Source of the DNA: Bacillota bacterium
Lineage (GTDB): Bacteria; Bacillota_A; Clostridia; Lachnospirales; Lachnospiraceae
Direction: 5' to 3'
Assembly (NCBI GenBank): GCA_023407175.1
Contig: JAEYMU010000035.1
Coordinates: 1-64,000, forward strand
Length of the DNA: 64,000 nucleotides
In this document: in pieces, positions 19,355 to 27,742 of the stretch
Layout of the letters: every line of letters begins with the position of its first letter
Numbering within the stretch: the stretch's first letter is position 1
Program-made: the position numbers and the translations under genes
The notes under the pieces: generated by a model
Told to the model about the DNA's origin: nothing
Seen by the model: only the letters and a program-made list of their open reading frames with translations
The model's database searches: none

Positions 19355-20224
19355 GTGAAAATTTTGAACAAACTGGAACGAATGTTTGGCCGGTATGCGA
19401 TCAGAGGCCTTATGAGATATGTAATTATTCTTTATGTCTTGGGCATGGCAATCGGCTCTTTTATACCGACGGTTTATTATAATTATCTGGCCCTTGATTT
19501 TTCGCAGGTTGCCAGGGGACAAGTATGGCGGTTGATTACCTTTATTATACCCATCAGTGATTATACCAGCGTGTTTTTTGTTCTCATCATGGCTTATTTT
19601 TATTATATTATCGGTAATTCCCTGGAGCATGCCTGGGGAGCCTTCCGGTTAAATCTCTATTTCTTTTCCGGAATACTGTTCAATATTTTGGCCTACTGGA
19701 TTATTTATCTGATCATCGGCCAGAGTATTCTCGGCTCCTGTCTGGATGTAGTCAGCGGAACCCTGTTTTTTGCATATGCAGCCATGTATCCGGACACGCA
19801 GTTTTTATTCTGGTTTATTATACCGCTTAAGGCAAAGTATCTGGCCTGGTTTCAGGGAGCGTTATATGTATATAATATCGTACAATATATCATACACCAC
19901 CAGTATATTTTGATCGTTCCGCTTCTGGTATCTTTGGCGAACTTCTTTATCTTCTTCATTGCGACCAGAAATTATAACATGATTTCACCGGGTGAGATGA
20001 AGCGCAAGGCAGATTACCGAAAACAGATGAATTCTGCCAGAAACACCGGCAATGTCACACAGTTCAAGGGAAAGAATGTAATTACAAGGCATAAATGCGC
20101 CGTATGCGGAAGAACGGAGCTGGATGATGAGCATTTGGAATTCCGCTTTTGCTCCAAATGTGACGGAAACTATGAATACTGCACGGATCATTTATTTACC
20201 CACGAGCATGTTCACAGGTCGTAG
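19355..20224 (+). CDS. Rhomboid-like membrane protein with C-terminal zinc ribbon, probably proteolytically inactive
   Basis: 289 residues. About six membrane segments in the first 205 residues follow a rhomboid/Derlin plan: GQVWRLITF at 55-63, HAWG at 92-95 and DVVSGTLFFAYAAMYP at 131-146. Ser134-Gly135 sits where the rhomboid serine is expected, but the GxSG context is not intact and no catalytic histidine appears in the last membrane segment. The C-terminal cytosolic part has a zinc ribbon (Cys248, Cys251, Cys266, Cys269) and a His/Cys-rich end. GTG start at 19355. It lies 55 bases after the CorA-like gene, probably in the same transcript. Confidence 0.7.
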   Translation: MKILNKLERMFGRYAIRGLMRYVIILYVLGMAIGSFIPTVYYNYLALDFSQVARGQVWRLITFIIPISDYTSVFFVLIMAYFYYIIGNSLEHAWGAFRLNLYFFSGILFNILAYWIIYLIIGQSILGSCLDVVSGTLFFAYAAMYPDTQFLFWFIIPLKAKYLAWFQGALYVYNIVQYIIHHQYILIVPLLVSLANFFIFFIATRNYNMISPGEMKRKADYRKQMNSARNTGNVTQFKGKNVITRHKCAVCGRTELDDEHLEFRFCSKCDGNYEYCTDHLFTHEHVHRS

Positions 20225-20357
20225 ACGGCTTCGGCAGGGAATAATCAACTTTCATAAATCAGGATTTGAAAATCTGCTTGCAAATAAAAAAATCAGAATT
20301 TATAAGTGCTTATTATCATAAATAATAGGCACTTTCTGGTATTTATTGCTGGTTCAT

Positions 20358-20471
20358 GATATAATGTCGTCAGACATTATATCAGCGCCGAACGAAGTGA
20401 GTGCGCATCCAAAAGCGAACGCAGTTCGCTTGGCACGAAGTGCTATATCATAATTGCTTGCAATTATGATA
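20358..20471. repeat. Cluster of small palindromes, including copy 2 of the shared palindrome
   Basis: Palindrome 20358-20383 (core 20360-20381 identical to the site at 12855). Then GCGC-flanked sequence with GAACGAAGTGAGT, hairpin GCGAACGCAGTTCGC (20415-20429), GCACGAAGTGC, and ATATCATAATTG / CAATTATGATAT (20444-20471). Four hairpins in ~115 bases with no coding capacity, upstream of the 20523 gene. Confidence 0.65.
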
Positions 20472-20522
20472 TAATAATGGTGCGGCGAGTTAAACAATAT
20501 AACAAACAGGATGGTTTACCGG

Positions 20523-21944
20523 ATGGACATAAGGATCAAAAATATATGCAAAGATATTCAAAACGGCAGATTATTGGAGGAAAGCATACCCCAGCTTTTT
20601 AATTACCTGGCCGATCAGTATCAGGTCATGGCGCAGGTGCGGCTTGCAATGCATTACTATACCTTATATGAGTCGTATTATGATGATGAAGATACCTGGA
20701 GCAGGGAAGCCGTAGAAGAGATTGATAAAATCAATCAGATTCTTAAGGACAGTGTTCTTCATGCTCAGAGCGGAAAAGAACGTGAAACAGCGGTTCATAA
20801 GATTGATACCATTCGAAACAGTATTATGAAGCGTATGAATATACTTACTACCTATACAGATATATTCCAGAACTACGAATATGTATTAAACCGTGTGGAA
20901 TACCGTTTTGCAAATGAAGCGGCTTCTACCGATGACATAGAATTATCCAGAGAGATACTTCGGTATATTTTTGATACGGAGGATAATCTCGTAATTAATG
21001 AAAAGATAAAGGAAATTATCAGTCAGCTGCCCATGCGGCTTACCAGACAAAAATATTTTGAGGTTTTAAAGGAAAGCCTTGGGGTGTATCTTGGTGCAGA
21101 CAATACCTCCCTGGATACCTTCCTCTATATGCTGCGGACCTCAGCGATGCTTTACCGGGAGGATGGAATGGAGAGTCTGTATCCCTCCTTGTGGGAGAAG
21201 AAGGAATATCTGTCCGGCCTGGATTATGCAAATATATCAAAAGAGGAATATGAAAAGGCGGTAAGCACCCTTCAGGCGGCGACGCTCATTCTGGAAACTG
21301 CCACATCAGTTTGGTACGGACTTCAGGAAATTATCAATGAGATATATGCAATCCTTCTTTGTTCCCCCTATTCAGGAATGGCAGAGAATGGCCGGGAGAA
21401 GGCACAGGCAGCGGCAATTGCAATTATTCGGGGAATCAACGATATTTATATACAGAATATAAAAATAGAGCCCTCGGATGCCCTGCTACTCAATAATTTT
21501 GCAATACTGGAGGGAGTTCAGGAGGAGCTTTCCTATGATATGGAAAGCCTGGAATATGCACTGTATGAGGCAGAGCAAAATCATAAAGCCCTGATTGAGG
21601 GGCTGATGCTGGACCAGTTCATGAATGTATTGAAGAGAACACGGGATTTATTATCGAATAGCCTGTTCATTGATTTTGAAGAAAAGACAGTGAGCACGGT
21701 GGTGGATGAGGCGCGCATCGAAAAGGAAGCAAATGCGTTGGAAAATGAACTGAAGGAATTATTTGCGGGGCACGACCGGATGATCAGCCGCGCTGTGATG
21801 GCGAATACCATTAACAAGGTGCCGGTATTTTTTAAAAATCATAAAGAGGTCATGGACTATGTGATTTACAGTCTGGAGCGCTGCAGCGACCGTTATGAGA
21901 AGGCAGCCTGCGCAGAGATAATCAATGAGCTTATGTCACACTAA
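20523..21944 (+). CDS. Conserved-looking soluble alpha-helical protein, function unknown
   Basis: 473 residues, almost entirely predicted helix, acidic, no signal peptide and no transmembrane segment. I recognise no catalytic motif or family. ATG 20523 is chosen because AGGATGG precedes it by 7 bases; the ATG at 20511 has no ribosome site. A palindrome cluster lies upstream. The next genes (102-residue unknown, ytfI, ytfJ) are on the same strand, so it may be in a sporulation-linked transcript (weak inference). Confidence 0.7.
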   Translation: MDIRIKNICKDIQNGRLLEESIPQLFNYLADQYQVMAQVRLAMHYYTLYESYYDDEDTWSREAVEEIDKINQILKDSVLHAQSGKERETAVHKIDTIRNSIMKRMNILTTYTDIFQNYEYVLNRVEYRFANEAASTDDIELSREILRYIFDTEDNLVINEKIKEIISQLPMRLTRQKYFEVLKESLGVYLGADNTSLDTFLYMLRTSAMLYREDGMESLYPSLWEKKEYLSGLDYANISKEEYEKAVSTLQAATLILETATSVWYGLQEIINEIYAILLCSPYSGMAENGREKAQAAAIAIIRGINDIYIQNIKIEPSDALLLNNFAILEGVQEELSYDMESLEYALYEAEQNHKALIEGLMLDQFMNVLKRTRDLLSNSLFIDFEEKTVSTVVDEARIEKEANALENELKELFAGHDRMISRAVMANTINKVPVFFKNHKEVMDYVIYSLERCSDRYEKAACAEIINELMSH

Positions 21945-22046
21945 TGTACTGGCTTAAGTGATTTTTCAGTAGTGTGTATGAACATGGAAGATAGTGGAAT
22001 ACTTAACTAAACAATATACATCTATATTTAAAGGTAAGGGTTTCTT

Positions 22047-22355
22047 ATGGTTTTATGGACATCAAGACTTTATGTCGGTGATAAAATAAGGAAAAAGAAA
22101 GAGAAGGTGGTAGCTTCCATTAATAACAGTGAAGCCACCTTTGGCGTCTATTGTATTGCCTTCGCTTCCCATCAGGATAATTTGTTCGACATCATGGATG
22201 CGAACGAGCTGCTTTTTCCCCATTATAAGAGGTCCAAGGTGCAGATCGTAGGCCTGGCAAAAGGTAAAAGTGAAGCCCTGGAGCTTGTGCAGACCATGCT
22301 GATGGAGGTTTATCATAAGACAGGAAGCTTTGATGTCAGGACTTATTTTACATAA
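22047..22355 (+). CDS. Small protein of unknown function upstream of ytfI-ytfJ
   Basis: 102 residues, basic N terminus (GDKIRKKKEKVVASINN) followed by an alpha/beta-looking body (YCIAFASHQDNLFDIMDANELLF, VQIVGLAKGKSEALELVQTMLME). No membrane segment and no recognised family. AAGGTAAGGG lies upstream of the ATG. It precedes the ytfI-like gene by 25 bases and is probably co-transcribed. Confidence 0.65.
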   Translation: MVLWTSRLYVGDKIRKKKEKVVASINNSEATFGVYCIAFASHQDNLFDIMDANELLFPHYKRSKVQIVGLAKGKSEALELVQTMLMEVYHKTGSFDVRTYFT

Positions 22356-22380
22356 GAGTCTGGAAGGGCGGTGATAATCA

Positions 22381-23457
22381 TTGCTTCATATAGTCCTGCT
22401 GGTATTGAAAATAATCGGGATCATATTATTGGTGCTGATCGGATTACTGTTATCCGTCCTTCTTATCGTCCTGCTGGTACCGGTAAGATACCGTGTGGCT
22501 GTCTCCCATGGAGAGAAATTAACGGTTGAAGGCGGCATATCCTGGTTGCTTCATATAATAGGAGCAAGGGTTTCCTATCTGGAGGGAGAGCTTCATATTC
22601 GGATACGGGTTCTATGGATTACACTGTATGATAATCTTAAGCCCCCCAAATCAGGAAGTAAAAGGATCAAACAAAGGGCTGCGGTTAAAGACAGGAAGAA
22701 GGGGACAAAGAAAGCTTCGAAGAAAGGGACAAAAAAAGTCCCTGAAGGGCAAATAAAAGCAGCAAAACAGATGGATACAGCCTCTGGAAACAGCACCGGA
22801 AAGGCGAGTATTTCTGGGGACAGCGCCCGTCCCGAGGCAATTTCCAAGCCCGAAATAAGAAAGGAAATTCATAAGAGCGAAGACAGGGAAAGGCCGCAGG
22901 TGGAAGAGGTAAGCGTGCTTTCATTACCTGAAGCAGCAGAGAAAATTGGGCAGGAGCAGAAAAAGGTTAACGTTTTTTGCAGGATTATAAATAAAATTAA
23001 GGCTGTTAAGGACAGGATAACGGCTTTCCTTAATAATATGAAGAGCAGGATAGCAGGATGGTTTGAAACCTTTGCAAATGTAAGACATAAATTTAATTTA
23101 ATTCGGGACTTTATCCGGGATGAATATAATAAGGAAGGCTTTCATATTACTTATTCCAGTCTTAAGAGGCTGCTGAAGCATATATTGCCGACAAAGCTGA
23201 AATCAAGGCTTGTGTTTGGCACCGGAGATCCCTGCAGTACGGGACAGGCACTTGGCGCTATGGGAATTTTGTACAGCTTCTACGGAGATAAAATTGTAAT
23301 TGTTCCTGATTTTGAAAATAAACGCTTTGAAGGCGAGCATTTTGCACGGGGAAGAATAAGATTAATTACAGTACTTATAATAGTAATTAAGCTTATATTA
23401 GATAAACGGTTTAAACAATTAAGAAGTAACTTTCAAATATTAAAGGAGGCGTTATAA
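22381..23457 (+). CDS. ytfI: DUF2953 (YtfI-like) membrane protein
   Basis: 358 residues. A strong N-terminal membrane segment (about 4-35) is followed by VPVRYRVAVSHGEKLTVEGGISWLL, the usual DUF2953 opening. A low-complexity Lys/Ser/Glu-rich insert (about 85-190) separates this from the conserved C-terminal part (LRVFGTGDPCSTG-like segment near 280, then GILYSFYGDKIVIVPDFE). Bacillus ytfI precedes ytfJ in the same way, which supports the name. TTG start; its stop abuts the ytfJ start. A role in sporulation is inferred from the neighbour. Confidence 0.8.
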   Translation: MLHIVLLVLKIIGIILLVLIGLLLSVLLIVLLVPVRYRVAVSHGEKLTVEGGISWLLHIIGARVSYLEGELHIRIRVLWITLYDNLKPPKSGSKRIKQRAAVKDRKKGTKKASKKGTKKVPEGQIKAAKQMDTASGNSTGKASISGDSARPEAISKPEIRKEIHKSEDRERPQVEEVSVLSLPEAAEKIGQEQKKVNVFCRIINKIKAVKDRITAFLNNMKSRIAGWFETFANVRHKFNLIRDFIRDEYNKEGFHITYSSLKRLLKHILPTKLKSRLVFGTGDPCSTGQALGAMGILYSFYGDKIVIVPDFENKRFEGEHFARGRIRLITVLIIVIKLILDKRFKQLRSNFQILKEAL

Positions 23458-23865
23458 ATGGCTGATACCAATTTCACTTCAACTGTGGAAGCATTATTTA
23501 AAGGCATGGATAATTTCATAACGACGAAAACTGTTGTGGGCGATGCCGTAAAAGTAGATGATAATACAATTATATTACCGTTAGTAGAGGTTAGCTTCGG
23601 AGTAGCGGCAGGAGCCTTTGCAGGAGATAAGAAGAACAATGCAGGCGGCGGTATGGGAGGAAAGATTACGCCTAGCTCGGTGCTTGTAATACAGGACGGC
23701 ACCTCCAAGCTGGTCAATGTAAAAGAGCAGGATAGTGTAATGAAAATTCTTGATATGGTACCGGATCTGATTAATAAATTCGCCAAGCCGTCCAAGAAAA
23801 AGGATGGTGTTGATGAGAAAATTGACGAGGTGATAAAGCAGCAGAAGGAAGCTGCTTCCCAGTAG
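23458..23865 (+). CDS. ytfJ: GerW-family sporulation protein YtfJ
   Basis: 135 residues. Family features are the N-terminal helix (TVEALFKGMDNFITTKTVVGDAV), the beta segment IILPLVEVSFGVAAGAF, the glycine-rich GGGMGGKITPSSVLVIQDG, and a charged C-terminal helix. YtfJ/GerW is made in the forespore and is needed for normal spore germination in Bacillus. The ATG follows the ytfI stop directly, with AAAGGAGGCG inside the end of ytfI, indicating a two-gene unit. Confidence 0.93.
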   Translation: MADTNFTSTVEALFKGMDNFITTKTVVGDAVKVDDNTIILPLVEVSFGVAAGAFAGDKKNNAGGGMGGKITPSSVLVIQDGTSKLVNVKEQDSVMKILDMVPDLINKFAKPSKKKDGVDEKIDEVIKQQKEAASQ

Positions 23866-23903
23866 TAAGAGGTGCTGCACCGGGAAAAAAGACAAAATTC
23901 TGC

Positions 23904-23932
23904 TTGCATTATATTTCATCTTCTGGTAGAAT
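23904..23932 (+). promoter_or_regulatory. Sigma-A promoter of rpmB
   Basis: TTGCAT at 23904-23909, 17-base spacer, TAGAAT at 23927-23932, ending 69 bases before the rpmB start. Confidence 0.7.
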
Positions 23933-24001
23933 AGATTTGTTTGTAAGGCCAAATTGGACGATATTTGGATGATATATATTAACCCTAAGGAGGTGCTTCT
24001 G

Positions 24002-24187
24002 ATGGCAAAATGTTCAATATGTGATAAAGGTGCTCACTTTGGAATCGCTGTGAGTCATTCTCATAGAAGATCTAATAAGATGTGGAAATCCAACGTTAAG
24101 TCTGTTAAGGTTAAGGTTAACGGAGCAGCGAGAAAAATGTATGTTTGTACTTCCTGTCTTAGATCCGGTAAAGTAGAACGCGCATAA
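24002..24187 (+). CDS. rpmB: 50S ribosomal protein L28 (zinc-binding form)
   Basis: 61 residues starting MAKCSICDKGAHFG, with SHSHRRSNKMWKSN and the second pair CTSCLRSG, so the four zinc cysteines (CxxC...CxxC) are kept. L28 sits near the E site of the large subunit. ATG 24002 follows AAGGAGGTGCTTCTG; the upstream ATG at 23954 only extends into the leader. Monocistronic, with its own promoter and terminator. Confidence 0.98.
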   Translation: MAKCSICDKGAHFGIAVSHSHRRSNKMWKSNVKSVKVKVNGAARKMYVCTSCLRSGKVERA

Positions 24188-24197
24188 GGAAAAACAA

Positions 24198-24231
24198 TGG
24201 GTGTCAGGGGATCTTGACACCCGCTTTTTTT
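24198..24231 (+). terminator. Terminator of rpmB
   Basis: Perfect 8-bp stem GGGTGTCA / TGACACCC (24198-24205 and 24214-24221) followed by GC and eight T. On the minus strand it is followed by ATTGTTTTT, so it may also end the small ORF at 24294. Confidence 0.93.
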
Positions 24232-24293
24232 TCGGAACATTTGCAAAGAAGCGGCATCCCCGGTTTTTTGAAAGTATGCGGATATTAGGAGTA

Positions 24294-24431
24294 TCAGTTG
24301 CAAAATAGATTATAGCCAAGCAATAAGCAAAGAATAATAATACATATTGCTAGGATTCCATTTGTGATGAACAGCATTATGGTCATACCTATGGCAATCC
24401 AAAACAGGATAAAGCCAATCATTCTCTTCAT
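24294..24431 (-). CDS. Hidden 45-residue hydrophobic membrane protein
   Basis: Minus-strand ORF starting ATG at 24431 and ending TGA at 24294. It reads MKRMIGFILFWIAIG, then a very hydrophobic body ending GYNLFCN. GGAAGTGACAGCT precedes the ATG, a usable ribosome site. The chain would form one or two membrane helices with a basic N terminus. It lies between the rpmB terminator and the yloU promoter region, where a 138-base open frame with a ribosome site is unlikely to be accidental. Function unknown. Confidence 0.6.
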   Translation of the reverse strand: MKRMIGFILFWIAIGMTIMLFITNGILAICIIILCLLLGYNLFCN

Positions 24432-24481
24432 AGCTGTCACTTCCAATCAATATCGTAGTAGTATATAATATTCAAGAATAA

Positions 24482-24557
24482 GCAGATTAGTCCATAATTG
24501 ATACGGGATTTTATAGGCCTACATAATAAAATCCCGTATCGACTCCTTTTAATCTGC
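24482..24557. repeat. Nested palindrome between the small membrane ORF and yloU
   Basis: Outer arms GCAGATTA / TAATCTGC (24482-24489, 24550-24557) and perfect 15-bp inner arms starting GATACGGGATTTTAT (24500-24514, 24526-24540), with TAGGCCTA in the centre. It could be a terminator or a small mobile palindrome. A TATAAT box at 24570-24575 just downstream may be the yloU -10. Confidence 0.6.
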
Positions 24558-24623
24558 CTGCAAATGCGGTATAATAAAGATATAGATTTTGAGCGATAGC
24601 CAATAATAGATAGGAGGGTTAAT

Positions 24624-24980
24624 ATGAAAGGACATATGAACACAAAAATTGGTGAAATATTAATTGATAATGATGTCTTGGCAAAATATGCCGGAGCTTC
24701 TGCCATTGAATGCTTTGGTGTAGTAGGGATGGCTTCCGTTAATGTAAAGGACGGAATTGTTAAGCTTTTAAAAAGAGAAAGCCTAAGCCATGGTGTTAAT
24801 GTTACAATCGAAGAAAATAAGATTACAATTGACCTGCATATTATCGTATCCTATGGCGTCAGTATTTCTGCGGTTGCTGATAATTTGATCAGCAACGTAA
24901 AGTATAATGTTGAAGAGTTCTCAGGACTTGAAGTAAAGAAAATCAATATTTTTGTTGAAGGTGTCAGAGTAATTGACTGA
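24624..24980 (+). CDS. yloU: Asp23/Gls24-family protein YloU
   Basis: 118 residues of the Asp23/Gls24 family: IGEILIDNDVLAKYAGASAIECFGVVGMAS, then HGVNVTIEENKITIDLHIIVSYGVSI. Family members coat or associate with the membrane and envelope; the biochemical role is unclear. ATAGGAGGGTTAAT precedes the ATG. It lies directly before the fatty-acid kinase gene, as in Bacillus yloU-yloV. Confidence 0.93.
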   Translation: MKGHMNTKIGEILIDNDVLAKYAGASAIECFGVVGMASVNVKDGIVKLLKRESLSHGVNVTIEENKITIDLHIIVSYGVSISAVADNLISNVKYNVEEFSGLEVKKINIFVEGVRVID

Positions 24981-25015
24981 TCCTGAGAATAACGACGTTT
25001 AAGGAGGAAGAACCA

Positions 25016-26692
25016 GTGGTTATTAAGACGATAGATGCGAAAACACTGAAAAAGATGTTTCTTGCCGGAGCTGCCAGTATAGAAGCGAAGAAAGAAATGA
25101 TCAATGAATTGAATGTATTTCCTGTGCCTGATGGAGACACAGGGACAAATATGACCCTTACCATAATGTCTGCAGTAAAGGAAGTGCAGAGTCTATCCGA
25201 TCCTTCGATCGAAGAACTGGCGAAGGCCATTTCCGGCGGCTCTCTTCGTGGTGCCAGAGGTAATTCCGGGGTTATTCTTTCACAGCTTTTTCGTGGTTTT
25301 GCAAAGGAAATCAAGGACTATAAAGAAATCAATGTTACTGTTATGACCAATGCGATACAGAAGGCGGTTGAAACGGCCTACCGTGCTGTTATGAAGCCGA
25401 AGGAAGGTACCATTCTGACAGTAGCCAGGGGCGGAGCAGAGAAGGCGATGCAGCTGGTTGCAGAGACAGAGGATCTGGTATATTTTAGCCGGGAGGTAAT
25501 TGCCCATATGGAGGTCGTGCTTAAGAATACACCGGAGCTTTTGCCGGTACTCAAGGAAGCGGGCGTAGTTGATTCCGGCGGTCAGGGACTTTTGGAGATT
25601 GTAAAGGGTGCCTACGATGCACTGGTTGGCAAGGATGTCTCCTTAAGCAATATAGAGACAGAAAAAATTGTGTCCACAGGTGCCGGCAGGAAGGATATTT
25701 CCACAGGAGATATTAAATTCGGCTATTGTACAGAATTTATTATTATGCTGGAGAAGGAATACAATTTAAAAACAGAAGAAGAGTTTAAAGCCTATTTGGA
25801 GTCCATCGGTGATTCTCTTGTAGTCGTGTCGGATGATGATATCGTAAAGGTTCATGTACATACGAACGACCCCGGTCTTGCAATCCAGCGGGCGTTAACG
25901 TATGGCTCCTTAACAAAGATGAAGATTGACAACATGAGAGAAGAGCATAATGAAAGAATTATTATGGATGCGGAGAAGGCTGCCAAAGAACAGAAGGCCC
26001 AGGAGCAGAAACCATCTGAAGTTAAACCCAGGAAGAAGTCGGGATTTATCGCCGTATCCATGGGAGAAGGACTGGATGAGATATTTACCGGACTTGGGGT
26101 TGACTATATTATTAAGGGCGGTCAGACCATGAATCCCAGCACCGAGGATATGCTGAATGCAATCGCAGAGGTGAATGCCGATAATATTTTCATTCTGCCG
26201 AATAACGCTAATATTATTCTGGCTGCCGAGCAGGCAAAGCAGCTTACAGAGAATAAAAAAATATATGTAATTCCCTCCAAGACGGTTCCCCAGGGTATCA
26301 CCGCAGTAATTAATTTCATCTATGATAAATCCCCGGAGGAAAATGCGGCAAGGATGGCTCAGGAGATGACGAAGGTAAAATCCGGACAGGTAACCTATGC
26401 GGTTCGTGATACCAGTCTTGACGGCAAGGAAATCAAGCAGGGCAATATCATGGGAATCGGAGACAAAACCATTCTTTCTGTCGGAACCGATATAAAGGAT
26501 ACTACAATTGAACTGATCCAGTGCCTGGCGGACGAGGAGTCCGAGCTGATCAGCCTGTATTACGGAGAAGAAGTAAACGAGAATGAAGCAAATGAGCTGG
26601 CAGATCAGATCATGGAGATTTATCCAAATCTTGATGTAGAGATTCATTACGGCGGCCAGCCGGTATATTACTATGTTTTATCTGTAGAGTAA
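25016..26692 (+). CDS. fakA: Fatty acid kinase catalytic subunit FakA (YloV, DhaL-DegV-like)
   Basis: 558 residues. The N-terminal DhaL/DAK2 kinase domain (1-205) has FPVPDGDTGTNM, with metal-binding Asp39 and Asp41, and the nucleotide loop ISGGSLRGARGNSGVILSQ. The middle and C-terminal domains include EFIIMLEKEYNLKTEE and the segments VSDDDIVKVHVHTNDPG and MGEGLDEIFTGLGVDYIIKGGQTMNPS. FakA phosphorylates fatty acids presented by DegV-type FakB proteins, feeding PlsX/PlsY. GTG start after GGAGGAAGAACCA. In Bacillus, yloV leads toward recG, as here. Confidence 0.95.
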   Translation: MVIKTIDAKTLKKMFLAGAASIEAKKEMINELNVFPVPDGDTGTNMTLTIMSAVKEVQSLSDPSIEELAKAISGGSLRGARGNSGVILSQLFRGFAKEIKDYKEINVTVMTNAIQKAVETAYRAVMKPKEGTILTVARGGAEKAMQLVAETEDLVYFSREVIAHMEVVLKNTPELLPVLKEAGVVDSGGQGLLEIVKGAYDALVGKDVSLSNIETEKIVSTGAGRKDISTGDIKFGYCTEFIIMLEKEYNLKTEEEFKAYLESIGDSLVVVSDDDIVKVHVHTNDPGLAIQRALTYGSLTKMKIDNMREEHNERIIMDAEKAAKEQKAQEQKPSEVKPRKKSGFIAVSMGEGLDEIFTGLGVDYIIKGGQTMNPSTEDMLNAIAEVNADNIFILPNNANIILAAEQAKQLTENKKIYVIPSKTVPQGITAVINFIYDKSPEENAARMAQEMTKVKSGQVTYAVRDTSLDGKEIKQGNIMGIGDKTILSVGTDIKDTTIELIQCLADEESELISLYYGEEVNENEANELADQIMEIYPNLDVEIHYGGQPVYYYVLSVE

Positions 26693-26709
26693 ACTCCCAG
26701 AGATCGTAA

Positions 26710-26828
26710 GATGAAAACGGCAAAAGGTGCTACGCAGCTCCCGAATACAATATACAGTTATTGCAAGCCAGCTTGCATAACAATATATTGCATCTGGAAA
26801 GCACCGTAGATGCTTTTGCGCTTTCATC
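26710..26828. repeat. Palindromic dispersed repeat, copy B (inverted)
   Basis: About 119 bp with ends GATGAAA (26710) and TTTCATC (26828). Inside are GGTGCTACGCAGC, ATACAATATA, TTGCAAGC-CA-GCTTGCA, ATAACAATATATTG and GCACCGTAGATGC. This is copy C (63582) in reverse order. It sits between fakA and the DUF1653 gene. Confidence 0.8.
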
Positions 26829-26978
26829 ATCGTATACAAAAGACATATTGCGGATGGATAGTGGTTCGAGAAAAACGGACCACTATTTTAATACATAACA
26901 TTGGTTATAAGTCGAATAGATATTGAGATATGAATATGTGTGCATATCTCTTACAAGAACGGGAAAGGATGTGAGGGT

Positions 26979-27626
26979 ATGGAGAAGCAGATAATACCGA
27001 AGCAAGGTGAAATATACAGGCATTTTAAGGGCGGACTTTATCAGATCATTACTCTGGCTATCCATAGTGAAACAGGGGAGGTCATGGTGGTTTATCAGGC
27101 CCTGTTCGGAGAGTTTAAGGCCTACGTCAGACCCCTTGCCATGTTTGCAGGTGAGGTTGAACGGGACAGGTACTCGGAGATCAGCCAAAAATACAGGTTT
27201 GAATTGGTCAGAAACCAGGCAGGGGAAACGGTCGCGGACAAATTCGACGGTCAGAAGGTAAAGGAAGCAGATGAAACAAAAGCTGCAAAAGAAACAGGTG
27301 AGACAAAGAAATTAAAGGAGATAAAGGACGATCCAGGGACTGGAGTCATCATGCAGGAGGTTGCAGGGCATGCGGAGCAGCTTCCCGACTATTCGCTACA
27401 GAATACAGTAAATCCTGTTTTGCTTAACTTTCTTGATGCTAAGTCCTACAGCAAGAAATTGGAAGTACTTACTTCGAATATCAAGCATCTCAACGACCGC
27501 CTGATTAATGATATGGCAGTGGCACTGGATTGTGCGGTGGAGGAAGGACCATTGGAGACAAGAATCCAGGCACTGATCCAATGCCTGCAGGCCATGCGCA
27601 GATTTGAGGACAGAAGATTGCGTTAG
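26979..27626 (+). CDS. DUF1653-domain protein
   Basis: 215 residues. The N-terminal ~60 residues match the DUF1653 pattern: GEIYRHFKGGLYQIITLAIHSETGE, VVYQALFGEFKAYVRPLAMF. A charged linker (AKETGETKKLKEIKDD) leads to a helical C-terminal part ending RRFEDRRLR. DUF1653 is a small beta domain of unknown function. ATG 26979 follows AAAGGATGTGAGGG; the upstream ATG at 26940 is less likely. Confidence 0.82.
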   Translation: MEKQIIPKQGEIYRHFKGGLYQIITLAIHSETGEVMVVYQALFGEFKAYVRPLAMFAGEVERDRYSEISQKYRFELVRNQAGETVADKFDGQKVKEADETKAAKETGETKKLKEIKDDPGTGVIMQEVAGHAEQLPDYSLQNTVNPVLLNFLDAKSYSKKLEVLTSNIKHLNDRLINDMAVALDCAVEEGPLETRIQALIQCLQAMRRFEDRRLR

Positions 27627-27696
27627 GATGTGATGAAAACTGCCGGTATCGGGCTGGATAGTTCGCTTTGTGGAAGGTAAAGAGTGATTAAAAGAG

Positions 27697-27733
27697 AGTG
27701 CCCCAAAAGTTAATGAACTTTTGAGGCACTTTT
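27697..27733. terminator. Terminator between convergent genes
   Basis: 15-bp stem (27697-27711 with 27716-27730, one mismatch), AATG loop, followed by TTT on the plus strand. It separates the DUF1653 gene from the ABC permease on the other strand. Confidence 0.7.
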
Positions 27734-27742
27734 CATCATATA

